50,760 bases of DNA from Marinitoga sp. 38H-ov (GTDB lineage Bacteria > Thermotogota > Thermotogae > Petrotogales > Petrotogaceae). Numbering within the stretch: position 1 is the first letter of the stretch; each line of letters starts with the position of its first letter. Location of the stretch: assembly GCF_011057715.1 (NCBI RefSeq), contig NZ_LNGH01000028.1, positions 1 to 50,760 on the forward strand, read 5' to 3'. The position numbers and the translations under genes are program-made. The notes under the pieces are model-generated. The model did no database searches, was not told the DNA's origin, and saw nothing but the letters and a program-made list of their open reading frames with translations. Shown piece by piece: positions 34,883 to 43,861 of the stretch.

Positions 34883-35821
34883 ATGTGGATATACTTAGTT
34901 CCAGCTATGTTTTTTGGATGGTCTTTAGGAGCAAATGATGCTGCGAATATATTTGGTACGGCCGTTTCTAATAAAATAGTAAGGTATAGAACAGCTACAA
35001 TTATTTCGGCGATATTTATATTATTAGGCGCAATATTGGGTGGCGCAAAAGGTATAGAAACAATTAGTAATGTAACAACACAAAGTATGCTTTCTGGTTC
35101 TATTTCAGTATTATCAGCAGCAATCACTATGACTATAATGACTTATATCGGAGTTCCTGTTTCTTCTTCTCAAGCTATAGTTGGTTCTATTATGGCCATA
35201 GGATTAATTGAAGGTGGTGTGAATTGGTCTATTATACTAAAATTAGTTTTAGCTTGGGTAGGGACGCCTATAGGTGGTATGATTTTTGGGTTTATTTCAT
35301 TTAGAATTTTGTCAATTCCATATAATATGATAAAATCAATATATGTAAAGGAAAGAGTAGTTCAAATTGCTACATTGATAATTGGTGCATATGGAGCATA
35401 TTCCTTAGGAGCTAATAATGTAGCTAACATTACAGGTGTTTTTGCAAATACTATAGGTGTTGAGATGGCAGCATTAATTGGTGGGTTGGCAATATCTATA
35501 GGTGTATTAACATATAGTTATAAAGTTATGATGACTGTCGGATCTCAAATAATAGAATTAGATTATTTTTCTGCGTCAATAGCTGTTTTAGGTGAATCAA
35601 TTACTGTTTGGATATACGCATTACTTGGTATTCCTGTATCTACGTCACAAGCTATAGTCGGAGCGGTAATAGGGGCTGGATATGCTAGAGGTTCTAGACT
35701 AACAAATAAAAAAGTATTATTGAAAATTTTAAGTGCATGGATAAATACACCAATATCGGCTGGATTAATTACATCATTTATATATTTCATATTAAAGATA
35801 GTTTTTAAAATAACAATTTAA
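34883..35821 (+). CDS. pit: PiT-family inorganic phosphate transporter
   Basis: Cation-coupled phosphate symporter with about ten TM helices, 312 residues. Two inverted halves carry the PiT signatures: GANDAANIFGTAVSN and GVPVSSSQAIVG in the first, SLGANNVANITGVF and GIPVSTSQAIVGAVIGAG in the second. A 20-codon longer frame exists, but AGAGGTGG before ATG 34883 and the promoter position inside the extension rule it out. The next gene is the family's usual DUF47 partner. Confidence 0.94.
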   Translation: MWIYLVPAMFFGWSLGANDAANIFGTAVSNKIVRYRTATIISAIFILLGAILGGAKGIETISNVTTQSMLSGSISVLSAAITMTIMTYIGVPVSSSQAIVGSIMAIGLIEGGVNWSIILKLVLAWVGTPIGGMIFGFISFRILSIPYNMIKSIYVKERVVQIATLIIGAYGAYSLGANNVANITGVFANTIGVEMAALIGGLAISIGVLTYSYKVMMTVGSQIIELDYFSASIAVLGESITVWIYALLGIPVSTSQAIVGAVIGAGYARGSRLTNKKVLLKILSAWINTPISAGLITSFIYFILKIVFKITI

Positions 35822-35840
35822 GAATTTGTGGGGTGATGAA

Positions 35841-36485
35841 ATGGGTTTATTTTTTGGAAAGAAAGAAAAAATTATTATCGAATTATTTAATAAGCATCTT
35901 GAAGCAGTTGATAATACAATAGAAAAACTTGTTGAATTAATTAAAAATTTGGATAAAGATATGCAAAAAATCAAAGAGTTATCAGAACAAGTTAGAAATG
36001 CTGAAACAGAAGCTGACCATATAAGAAGACAAGCTGAATCTGAAATGTATTCTGGAGCATTTTTGCCTAATTTCAGAGGAGATTTATTGGGTACAATAGA
36101 GGCAATGGATAGAATAGCGAATAAAGCCGAAACTGTTGCGGATGAAATTGAATTACAATCATTAAGAGTACCAAAGGAGATATTAGAAGATTTAAATGAA
36201 TTAATATTAAAATCGCAAGTTACTTATAGAGCGGTTAAGGAAGCAGCAAAAGAGATGTTTGAAGATTTTGAGAAAACAAATGAAATGATATTAAAAACAG
36301 AAAATTATGAACATGAGACTGATATAATAGAAAGAAGTACTATAAGGAAAATTTATTCTTTAGATATTTCGCTTCCTGAAAAAATGCAACTGAAAAAATT
36401 AGTTCATAGAATAGCTGATATTTCAGATACTTCTGAAGATGTCTCTGATAGAATACAAATTATTATATATAAAAGAAAAGTATAA
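35841..36485 (+). CDS. DUF47/PhoU-like accessory protein of PiT transporter
   Basis: Soluble four-helix protein of 214 residues (TIGR00153-type, PhoU-like fold) commonly encoded next to PiT and thought to regulate it. Recognisable stretches: MGLFFGKKEK, EADHIRRQAESEMYSGAFLPNFRGDLL, and a C-terminal RIADISDTSEDVSDRIQI. GGGGTGATG stands just before ATG 35841; the frame's earlier TTG overlaps that Shine-Dalgarno. It starts 19 nt after pit and closes with a terminator. Confidence 0.93.
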   Translation: MGLFFGKKEKIIIELFNKHLEAVDNTIEKLVELIKNLDKDMQKIKELSEQVRNAETEADHIRRQAESEMYSGAFLPNFRGDLLGTIEAMDRIANKAETVADEIELQSLRVPKEILEDLNELILKSQVTYRAVKEAAKEMFEDFEKTNEMILKTENYEHETDIIERSTIRKIYSLDISLPEKMQLKKLVHRIADISDTSEDVSDRIQIIIYKRKV

Positions 36486-36516
36486 TAGCCCCTTTCCGGG
36501 GCTATTATATTATATT
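36484..36516. terminator. Bidirectional terminator
   Basis: AATAGCCCC (36484-36492) pairs with GGGGCTATT (36498-36506), loop TTTCC. Serves the DUF47 gene and the converging lipoprotein gene. Confidence 0.85.
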
Positions 36517-37296
36517 AATAACGACATGATATTCAAAAGATGTATTTTCTTTAGAATTATATATTGTTAATTCTATCAAATATTTGCCAGTTAAATTAAA
36601 AAAACGATAAGGGATATCATATTGTTCATCATAGATATTAAAATTAGAAGTAAATGAGTCATAATTATCTGCAATTCTAATTCTATTCTCCCAATCAAAA
36701 TCTTTATATTCTTCGTTATATCTAAATAAATTTATTTCTGCTCTATCATAATTTAAAAATTCAAAAAAATTACTAAGAGACCATTTAAGTTTTATATTTT
36801 CTCCTTTTGAGAAAGTATAGTTATTTTTAGGATATGTTATTGAGAAGGTATCTTTTGGATAAAATTCCCCCAAATAAAAAATTTCATAGTTTAATAAATT
36901 ATCATTTTTATCATAAATTTCTAATAAATATTTTTTATTTTGAAAATCATTTATATTATATATAAAATATCTTAATTCTTGATGATATTGTTTATCAGAA
37001 TTGTTTTGAATTGAAAATTCTGATATTATTGTTTTATTTATATAATCAATAACAGTAGAATTTTCTGTTATTGAAGAAAATGGAGTACTTTCTATTTTAA
37101 TTTTTATATATTTAGAATTGAAATTATTTGTATAGACATCAAACATAAGAGCTATATGTGGGAATACATCCCCTTTTTCATCAGGGTTAGGTATTCTTGT
37201 AATTCCTTCCACATTAAAATTATAATATTCTTTATTAAATCTACTACAAGAAAAGAATAATAATATTATAAAAATGAAAAGAAATAATTTTCTCAT
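36505..37296 (-). CDS. Lipoprotein, unknown
   Basis: Not recognised. 263 residues with a lipoprotein signal: hydrophobic core then LFFSC (Cys17). The mature part is rich in Tyr, Asn, Phe and looks beta-rich; the middle reads YPKNNYTFSKGENIKLKWSLS, which has the feel of an Ig-like or fibronectin-like strand set. GGGGTG precedes the ATG. It converges with the DUF47 gene and is divergent from flagellin. Confidence 0.75.
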   Translation of the reverse strand: MRKLFLFIFIILLFFSCSRFNKEYYNFNVEGITRIPNPDEKGDVFPHIALMFDVYTNNFNSKYIKIKIESTPFSSITENSTVIDYINKTIISEFSIQNNSDKQYHQELRYFIYNINDFQNKKYLLEIYDKNDNLLNYEIFYLGEFYPKDTFSITYPKNNYTFSKGENIKLKWSLSNFFEFLNYDRAEINLFRYNEEYKDFDWENRIRIADNYDSFTSNFNIYDEQYDIPYRFFNLTGKYLIELTIYNSKENTSFEYHVVINII

Positions 37297-37333
37297 TTTT
37301 ACACCCCTTTTGTTTAGACAATAGATTTTATAT

Positions 37334-37367
37334 AAAGTTCATTAATATTATATAAAAATTGAACTTT
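37334..37367. repeat. Inverted repeat in flagellin upstream region
   Basis: AAAGTTCA (37334-37341) and TGAACTTT (37360-37367), 18 nt apart, in the gap between the lipoprotein and flagellin genes. It may be an operator or an AT-rich hairpin; no protein is implied. Confidence 0.5.
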
Positions 37368-37373
37368 ATTTAT

Positions 37374-37400
37374 TAAATTTAGTCTAAAATAATAGGATAT
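37374..37400 (+). promoter_or_regulatory. Possible sigma-28 flagellar promoter
   Basis: TAAA (37374-37377), 15 nt, TAGGATAT (37393-37400). The consensus is TAAA-N15-GCCGATAA; the -35 and GATA core fit, but the GCC part does not. Spacing and the flagellin context make it plausible. Confidence 0.35.
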
Positions 37401-37420
37401 TATAAAAGGGAGGGAACCCG

Positions 37421-38230
37421 ATGAGAATTGGATTTAATTATTTAAATCAAACTAATAGATTATATAATCTTTCGAATTTATTATTACAAAGGTCTCAACA
37501 ACTTGCTAGTGGTAATAGATTAATAAATTCATCTATTGATCCAGCTGGTTTTACTATTGCTCAAAGATTGAATACTGAATTTAGAACATCGTATCAAGCA
37601 GTGAGAAATATATATGATGGAATAGGAGCTTTAAATGTAGCTGATCAAGGCGTTGCTTCAATTCAAGATACATTAAGTAGAATGAGAGAATTAGCTGTTA
37701 GAGCTTCGAATGATCTATTGCCCGATGAAGCAAAGAATGCTATTCAAGAAGAATTTAATCAATTAAAGCAAGGGATTAATGATGTTGTAAGAGATACACA
37801 ATATAATAATCAACAGCTTTTAAACGGTGAATTTAGTGCACAATTACCTTTAGACATTGAAGGAAATAAATTGAAAGTTGAGATTAATGATTTTAGATCA
37901 GATGCGTTGAATTTAGAAAATATTGATTTAACAACACAAGAAAGTGCAGAAAACGCGTTAGAAATTTTGGATAATGCATTAGAAGAAGTTAATGGTACGA
38001 GAACACAACTAGGTTCGTATATAAATAGATTAGGAGTAGCTGCTGATAATTTATTGAATCAAACAGAAAATGCAGCTGCAAGTGAAAATAGAATTTCAGG
38101 TGCAGATATAGCAAAAACAATGGCTGAATATTTTAAGAATCAAAATCTCATGCAAACAACCTCTATGCTTTTAGGTCAGACTGGTCAATTAAATGCAACA
38201 TCTGTGCTAAATATTTTGCAATCTCCGTGA
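37421..38230 (+). CDS. Flagellin, short form
   Basis: Filament subunit of 269 residues. N-terminal D0/D1 helices: NRLYNLSNLLLQRSQQLASGNRLINSSIDPAG, then IGALNVADQGVASIQDTLSRMRELAVRASND. C-terminal D1/D0: ENRISGADIAKTMAEYFKNQ and the Gln-rich end. Only about 60 residues separate the two conserved parts, so the exposed D2/D3 region is almost missing. AAGGGAGGG precedes the ATG. No flagellar export or chaperone gene adjoins it. One of the few surface-structure genes in the window. Confidence 0.95.
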   Translation: MRIGFNYLNQTNRLYNLSNLLLQRSQQLASGNRLINSSIDPAGFTIAQRLNTEFRTSYQAVRNIYDGIGALNVADQGVASIQDTLSRMRELAVRASNDLLPDEAKNAIQEEFNQLKQGINDVVRDTQYNNQQLLNGEFSAQLPLDIEGNKLKVEINDFRSDALNLENIDLTTQESAENALEILDNALEEVNGTRTQLGSYINRLGVAADNLLNQTENAAASENRISGADIAKTMAEYFKNQNLMQTTSMLLGQTGQLNATSVLNILQSP

Positions 38231-38232
38231 TA

Positions 38233-38264
38233 AAAAGAGGAGTCATTTGACTCCTCTTTTATTG
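38233..38264. terminator. Bidirectional terminator after flagellin
   Basis: AAAAGAGGAGTCA (38233-38245) pairs with TGACTCCTCTTTT (38248-38260), followed by ATTG. Shared with the converging ATPase gene. Confidence 0.9.
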
Positions 38265-40025
38265 TTCATTTATTAATTTTAATAAAGCTTTAGCAGCTAG
38301 CATTGGACCTTCTTCTTCAAAACCTGCAATTCCCAATTGTGTCTTAATTTCGCCTACTTTAACATTTGTTTTTATCATTTGTTCTAAAAATTTATTAGCA
38401 ATAATTTCATGTTTCTCTTTTCTCTGAATAGCTCCAAAAGGATTTGCGAAATAACTATAAGTTAGTCCAACCTCTGAAGTAGTACCTTTTGCCATTCTAG
38501 CTCCTTTGGAAAATACTTCATATGCAATTTTACAATTATCATAAAATACTAAATAATCATTATTTTCAGCTTTAGTGTAGTTATTTGCATATAAGAAATA
38601 ATCTATTTTTGTTGGTCTGATTATTTCTCTGTAATTAGAATACGGAACAATAACTCTAGCATTTGTTTCATTTGGGTTCATAAATATACTTCTATCTATT
38701 GCAGAATAAGCATAACCGGGTTGTAAATCATCAAGTCTTACGAAAGCTCCTGTTTCAGTTCCAAAAGCAACTACATTTCCATTTGCATCAATTTCTAATG
38801 AACCCATATCATCAATTAAAATATTAACTTCAGAAACTTCTTTTGAAAGTCTATTAAGAGCATCAAGGGTTTCAGATTTTCCAGCTCCACTATCGCCCAT
38901 CAACATAACATTAGCTCTTTTTCCATTTCTTAAAACAATTTCTGCTAATGCCCCATGAATTGGAAGATTTCCTTCATCTATTACCTTTAGATTATGATTA
39001 GTTAATATCATCTTTTTCATATAACCAAAATAATCTAATTCATCAGCTCTTCCTAAAAGACTTACATACGTTCCGTCATTTTCCTTATATATAACACCAT
39101 TTTTGTATTCTGGTTTTTCAAAAAATTTATCTTCAAGTCCAAAAAAGTATATTCCATCAGGTTTCTTTTTTTGTACAACACCAAATCCTGTTAATTCAAA
39201 CAAATTAGTTAGTCCTGCAGCCATTGCTAAATATTCCTTATATACATATACTAATAGGTAATTTTTACCAACGTGAATAGGAAAAGCAAACCAATCCTCG
39301 GGATTTTCTAATTCTATTTTATCTAGTATAGGAGAATCAATTACTTTGAATATTCCTTTTCTCTTGTTAGATTTTGTGTAAAAAATTACTGGTGGTTCAA
39401 AAACTACTCCCCATACAAAAGGGGTTTTATATAAACTTTCATTTCCATTTAAAACTTTTTCTTCAAATATAGGATAATCAATAGAAAATCCTACTTGAGC
39501 TCCACTAGGTAATTGTCTTAAAACTTTTAATCTATCATCAGATATGTTAATTAATATTTGTCTATAAAAATTAGTTATTAAACTTTTTAAATCAGTATTA
39601 TTTTTTATTAATATCATTTCTTTATAAATCTTATTAATACCGCTAGAGACAAATTTGCTACGCTGAATCATAAACCTATGTTTATTTCTCCATAAATTAT
39701 ATATACTTTCAACGAATTTAGTAAGTTGTTCTTTTTTATCACTTAATTTTGGAAAGCTATAAAAAGATGATGAATCAATTTCATCAATTTTTTCAGCTGA
39801 CAAAGCAAAAAGCATTTTGATAATTTGATCTATATCATATCGATTTTCAACTTCTACAGCATCTTCATTTTTCAAAAAATTAGAAAAGAATGTAATTAAA
39901 CTTTCTTTTCTTTCTTCTAAGTCGGTTAAATATTCTATAATCAAATTTTTTAATGTATTACTATGTATTATTTGTGCATTTGATAAATAAGATACATTAC
40001 CATTTATTAAAACAGTCCTAGACAT
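38259..40025 (-). CDS. PEPCK/HPr-kinase-like P-loop ATPase, function unknown
   Basis: 588 residues. N-terminal helical part (1-130) without motifs, then a region like the PEP carboxykinase fold. The P-loop is LMGDSGAGKSE (near 374-384), closer to HPr kinase (GESGVGKSE) than to ATP-PEPCK (GLSGTGKTT). It is followed by LIDDMGSLEI with an Asp pair and by ETGAFVRLDDLQPGYAYSAI, which recalls the PEPCK 'GCYAKTIDL' strand. A C-terminal KGARMAKGTTSEVGLTYS segment also resembles PEPCK. It may be a carboxykinase, a protein kinase, or a new member of the superfamily. GGGGGAG precedes the ATG. Confidence 0.75.
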   Translation of the reverse strand: MSRTVLINGNVSYLSNAQIIHSNTLKNLIIEYLTDLEERKESLITFFSNFLKNEDAVEVENRYDIDQIIKMLFALSAEKIDEIDSSSFYSFPKLSDKKEQLTKFVESIYNLWRNKHRFMIQRSKFVSSGINKIYKEMILIKNNTDLKSLITNFYRQILINISDDRLKVLRQLPSGAQVGFSIDYPIFEEKVLNGNESLYKTPFVWGVVFEPPVIFYTKSNKRKGIFKVIDSPILDKIELENPEDWFAFPIHVGKNYLLVYVYKEYLAMAAGLTNLFELTGFGVVQKKKPDGIYFFGLEDKFFEKPEYKNGVIYKENDGTYVSLLGRADELDYFGYMKKMILTNHNLKVIDEGNLPIHGALAEIVLRNGKRANVMLMGDSGAGKSETLDALNRLSKEVSEVNILIDDMGSLEIDANGNVVAFGTETGAFVRLDDLQPGYAYSAIDRSIFMNPNETNARVIVPYSNYREIIRPTKIDYFLYANNYTKAENNDYLVFYDNCKIAYEVFSKGARMAKGTTSEVGLTYSYFANPFGAIQRKEKHEIIANKFLEQMIKTNVKVGEIKTQLGIAGFEEEGPMLAAKALLKLINEQ

Positions 40026-40187
40026 AAAAAACTCCCCCTTTATATTGTATTTTCAAAATAATTATACCACAAAATGAAGAAATGATTTTATAATACCTCT
40101 ATAATAAAAATTACATTATTTTAATTCAAAAGTATAAATTTAAGTGGTAAAATATATAATAAATAATAATATTAGGAGGTAATTAAA

Positions 40188-40565
40188 ATGTTTAAAATAT
40201 TATTAAAAGGTAAAATACATCGTGCATCTGTAACAGAAAAAAATATTAATTATGAGGGTAGTATAACTATCGATGAAGAATTAATGGAATTAGCAGATAT
40301 TGAAGAAAATGAATTGGTTCAAATAGTAGATATAAACAATGGAGCTAGATTTGAAACATATGTAATTAAAGGTCCTAGAGGTTCGAGAATAATAGGTTTA
40401 AATGGAGCTGCAGCCAGAATGGTTGAATTAGGGGATAAAGTAATTATAATGGCATATGGTTTATATTCAAAAGAAGAAAAAAGCAATCCAAAAATTGTAG
40501 TAGTTGATGATGAAAATAATCCAAAATTAGTAAAAAATCATGAAGAACCTAGAACGGAGTGTTAA
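40188..40565 (+). CDS. panD: Aspartate 1-decarboxylase
   Basis: Pyruvoyl enzyme making beta-alanine for pantothenate. 125 residues. The self-cleavage site Gly24-Ser25 lies in YEGSITID, and [18 protein letters not shown] binds substrate. It shows the conserved [12 protein letters not shown] start. AGGAGG precedes the ATG. It is slightly longer than usual because of an acidic tail. The next gene starts three bases after its stop. Confidence 0.95.
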   Translation: MFKILLKGKIHRASVTEKNINYEGSITIDEELMELADIEENELVQIVDINNGARFETYVIKGPRGSRIIGLNGAAARMVELGDKVIIMAYGLYSKEEKSNPKIVVVDDENNPKLVKNHEEPRTEC

Positions 40566-40567
40566 TA

Positions 40568-41869
40568 TTGAAAGTTTTAGGGATAATAGTTGAATATAAT
40601 CCTTTTCATAATGGGCATTATTACCATTTGCAAAAAGCAAAGGAATTGGTTAAACCTGATTATATTATAGCGGTAATGAGTGGTAATTTTGTTCAAAGAG
40701 GAGAACCTGCAATACTAGATAAATTTTCTAGAGCTGAAATAGCTTTAAAAAAAGGTATAGATATAGTTTTTGAACTTCCATTCTTATATTCAATTCAAGA
40801 TGCAAATGGTTTTGCATTAGGTTCAGTTGGAGTACTTGATAGAACCAATATAGTTACTGATATTGTTTTTGGAAGTGAATCATCTGATATAGAAACTTTA
40901 GAATTGATATCTGATGTGATTTATAATCAACCGGATGAATATAAATTTTTGCTAAAAAAATATCTAAAAGAAGGGCATTCTTTTCCAAATTCTAGGAAGT
41001 ATGCCCTTCTTGAATATTTTAAAGATAAGATAGATAAGAAAAAAATATTAATAATAGAAAAATCAAATGATATATTAGGATTAGAATATCTAAAAGCTTT
41101 GAAATATTACAATTCTAACATTGTACCTCATACAATAAAGCGTCAAGGATCTGATTATAATGATGAGAATTTTAAAGGTAGTTTTTCTAGTGCTACAGCT
41201 ATAAGAAAATTATGGAAAGAAAAAAAATATGATTTAATGAAAGAATCTGTTCCTAATGAAACATATGAAATAATAACAAGAGAAGAAAAATTAGGTAAAG
41301 CACCTATATTTTTAGAAGATTTTGAAATTTCTCTATTGTCATATTTAAGAACATTAGACAGAGATGATATGAAAAAAATTTTTGGGATTAATGAAGGCTT
41401 AGAACAAAGAATAGTAGAAGGTGCAAAAAAAACAACATCTATAAATGATTTTTATCGATTTGTTAAAGCTAAAAGGTTTACATATACTAGAATAAAAAGA
41501 ACATTATTAAATATATATTTTAAAATAGAAAGTGATTTAATTAATAAAATGAATAAATTCGGACCTCAATATTTAAGGGTTTTAGGTTTTAATAAAAAGG
41601 GACAAGAGTTGTTATCTATTATGAAAAAGAATGTAGATTATCCTATAATAACTACTCCTTCAAATTATATTTCTACAATAAAAAATATTGAAAAAGATAT
41701 TAAAAATAAAAGAAGGAATTGGAAAGTTAATAAGGAGTTGTATTTCAAAAGTATAGAATATGATTTTAAAGCAACAAATGTATATTCTTTATATTATAAA
41801 AATAAAGATTTTGCTAAATATGAACTAGATAAAAAGTTAAAAACTATTATATATAATAGCGAGGTGTAA
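40568..41869 (+). CDS. tmcAL: tRNA(Met) cytidine acetate ligase (TmcAL)
   Basis: Acetylates the wobble cytidine (ac4C34) of elongator tRNA-Met using acetate and ATP; YlbM family. 433 residues. The HxGH nucleotidyltransferase motif is in GIIVEYNPFHNGHYYHL at the N-terminus, followed by AVMSGNFVQRGEPAI, FELPFLYS, and GSDYNDE. TTG at 40568 with CGGAG eight bases upstream is preferred over the GTG 40559 that overlaps it. Located three bases after panD. Confidence 0.9.
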   Translation: MKVLGIIVEYNPFHNGHYYHLQKAKELVKPDYIIAVMSGNFVQRGEPAILDKFSRAEIALKKGIDIVFELPFLYSIQDANGFALGSVGVLDRTNIVTDIVFGSESSDIETLELISDVIYNQPDEYKFLLKKYLKEGHSFPNSRKYALLEYFKDKIDKKKILIIEKSNDILGLEYLKALKYYNSNIVPHTIKRQGSDYNDENFKGSFSSATAIRKLWKEKKYDLMKESVPNETYEIITREEKLGKAPIFLEDFEISLLSYLRTLDRDDMKKIFGINEGLEQRIVEGAKKTTSINDFYRFVKAKRFTYTRIKRTLLNIYFKIESDLINKMNKFGPQYLRVLGFNKKGQELLSIMKKNVDYPIITTPSNYISTIKNIEKDIKNKRRNWKVNKELYFKSIEYDFKATNVYSLYYKNKDFAKYELDKKLKTIIYNSEV

Positions 41870-41871
41870 AC

Positions 41872-43857
41872 GTGAAAAGAATTATAATGAAAAACATTTT
41901 AATATTATTTATTTTAATTATTTCTATAAATATTTTTTCTAGAAAAATTACTTTTTATTATACAAATGAAGCAAAAAGTGTTTCTTTAGTTGGTGATTTT
42001 GGTGTGTATGAAATGAGCAAATCTAATTCTGGTATATGGAAGAAAACTTTAGATCTAGAAGAAGGAGAGTATAAATACTTATTTTTAGTAGATAATAATG
42101 AAGAGATTGATTATAAAAATTTAAATACTATAAATTATAATGGAAAAAATTATTCATTATTAATTGTAAAAGATGAAATAATTATACCCGAAAAAGGTGA
42201 TGGTAAGGTTAATGTAATATTTGAAACAAGTAGAAAATATATTAATCCAGTAAAATATGGAGAAATATATTTATCTATTGAATTAAATAAAAATGATGTT
42301 GAAGATGTTTTTTTTGTTGGTAATGGGAAGATTATAAAAAAAGATATAATTGAATTTGAAAGTACATTATTATATAGATTCCATATTATTACCCCAGCAA
42401 ATATACTAAAATATAAATTTGTTATTAAAGATGGTAATAATATTGAATATCCTGAGAATTATTATTTCGAATTTGATTTTGAGAATCCAATAATAAATTA
42501 TTTAAATGTTCCAGAATGGTCAAAAGGAATTATATATTATCAAATTTTCCCAGAAAGATTTAGAAATGGAAATAAGAAAAATGATCCAAAATATGTAAAT
42601 AATTGGTATGGACCATATGATAGCGCTTCTCTAGGATCAAATGGCTTCTTTGGTGGAGATTTAGAAGGTGTAATTCAATCAATAGATTATTTAAGTGATT
42701 TAGGTATTGAGGCAATATATTTTAATCCTATATTTGAATCTGTATCAAGTCATAAATATGATACAAAAGACTATATGAAGATAGATTCTCATTTTGGAGA
42801 TGAAAAAATATTCGAAAATATGATAAATGAGTTAAAAAGTAAAAATATTAAAATTATTTTAGATGGTGTGTTTAATCATTCTGGTGATGAGTTTTTTGCT
42901 ATGCAAGATATTTTCAGAAATCAAAAAAATTCAAAATATCTTGATTGGTATTATATAAAGAAATTTCCAGTAATAAAATCATCTGATAGTTATGAATCTT
43001 GGTGGGGATATGCTGATTTACCTAAATTAAATTTAGACGACTATAATGTAAGATCTTATATAACACAAGTTTTAGGAAAATGGATGAATTATGGAATAGA
43101 TGGTTGGAGATTAGATGCTGTAGATCAAGTAAAAGATTCGTTTTGGGAAGAGTTTTTCTATCCTGTTGTAAAAGGAATTAACTCAAATACAATAATTAGT
43201 GGTGAATATTGGAGAGATTCTACACATTATTTTAATTATCCTGCATTTGATGTAGTAATGAATTATTTATTTAGAGATGCTACTTTAGGTTACGCGAAAG
43301 GTGGAAGTTCATCTAATTTTATTAAAAATATTTCTTATTTAAATAAATATCCACCACAAATAGTTCATTCGTTATGGAATATGTTAGATAGCCACGATAC
43401 CGCTAGAACCTTAACGGAATTAAATGGAGATATTAATAAGTTAAAGATAGCTGTAGGAATTCAAATGACATTTGTAGGAGCTCCGGTAATATATTATGGT
43501 GATGAAATAGGGTTAGATGGAGAAAAAGATCCTTGGTGTAGAAAACCATTTCCTTGGGATGAAGAATTTTGGAATATGGAAATATATGAATATTATAAAT
43601 CTTTGATAAAATTAAGAAAAGAAAATAAATCATTAAGATATGGAGAATTCGAAGTAATAAAAGCAAAATTGGGGGCATTAGTATATAAAAGATATACAGA
43701 AGAAAATGAAGTAATAGTTATTACTAATTCAAGAAAAATTCCAGTAAAACTGGATATGAAATTAAATGGAAATTATATAGATTATTTTACTGGTGATATA
43801 ATAAATAACATAGAAAAAATTCAAGGATTAAGCATAAAAATATTGATAAGGCAGTGA
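41872..43857 (+). CDS. Exported alpha-amylase family glycosidase (GH13)
   Basis: 661 residues. Signal peptide (1-23), an N-terminal carbohydrate-binding-like beta sandwich (VSLVGDFGVYEM ... EGEYKYLFLVDN, about 35-75), then a GH13 barrel from GIIYYQIFPERFRNG. The triad is complete: nucleophile Asp415 (GWRLDAVD), acid/base Glu445 (SGEYWRD) and Asp509 (LDSHDTAR). The family's DGVFNHSG and GDEIGL regions are present. Likely degrades starch- or pullulan-type sugars (neopullulanase/cyclomaltodextrinase-like); specificity cannot be read. The start is GTG with GAGGTG upstream; ATG five codons later is possible. Confidence 0.93.
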   Translation: MKRIIMKNILILFILIISINIFSRKITFYYTNEAKSVSLVGDFGVYEMSKSNSGIWKKTLDLEEGEYKYLFLVDNNEEIDYKNLNTINYNGKNYSLLIVKDEIIIPEKGDGKVNVIFETSRKYINPVKYGEIYLSIELNKNDVEDVFFVGNGKIIKKDIIEFESTLLYRFHIITPANILKYKFVIKDGNNIEYPENYYFEFDFENPIINYLNVPEWSKGIIYYQIFPERFRNGNKKNDPKYVNNWYGPYDSASLGSNGFFGGDLEGVIQSIDYLSDLGIEAIYFNPIFESVSSHKYDTKDYMKIDSHFGDEKIFENMINELKSKNIKIILDGVFNHSGDEFFAMQDIFRNQKNSKYLDWYYIKKFPVIKSSDSYESWWGYADLPKLNLDDYNVRSYITQVLGKWMNYGIDGWRLDAVDQVKDSFWEEFFYPVVKGINSNTIISGEYWRDSTHYFNYPAFDVVMNYLFRDATLGYAKGGSSSNFIKNISYLNKYPPQIVHSLWNMLDSHDTARTLTELNGDINKLKIAVGIQMTFVGAPVIYYGDEIGLDGEKDPWCRKPFPWDEEFWNMEIYEYYKSLIKLRKENKSLRYGEFEVIKAKLGALVYKRYTEENEVIVITNSRKIPVKLDMKLNGNYIDYFTGDIINNIEKIQGLSIKILIRQ

Positions 43858-43861
43858 TTAT

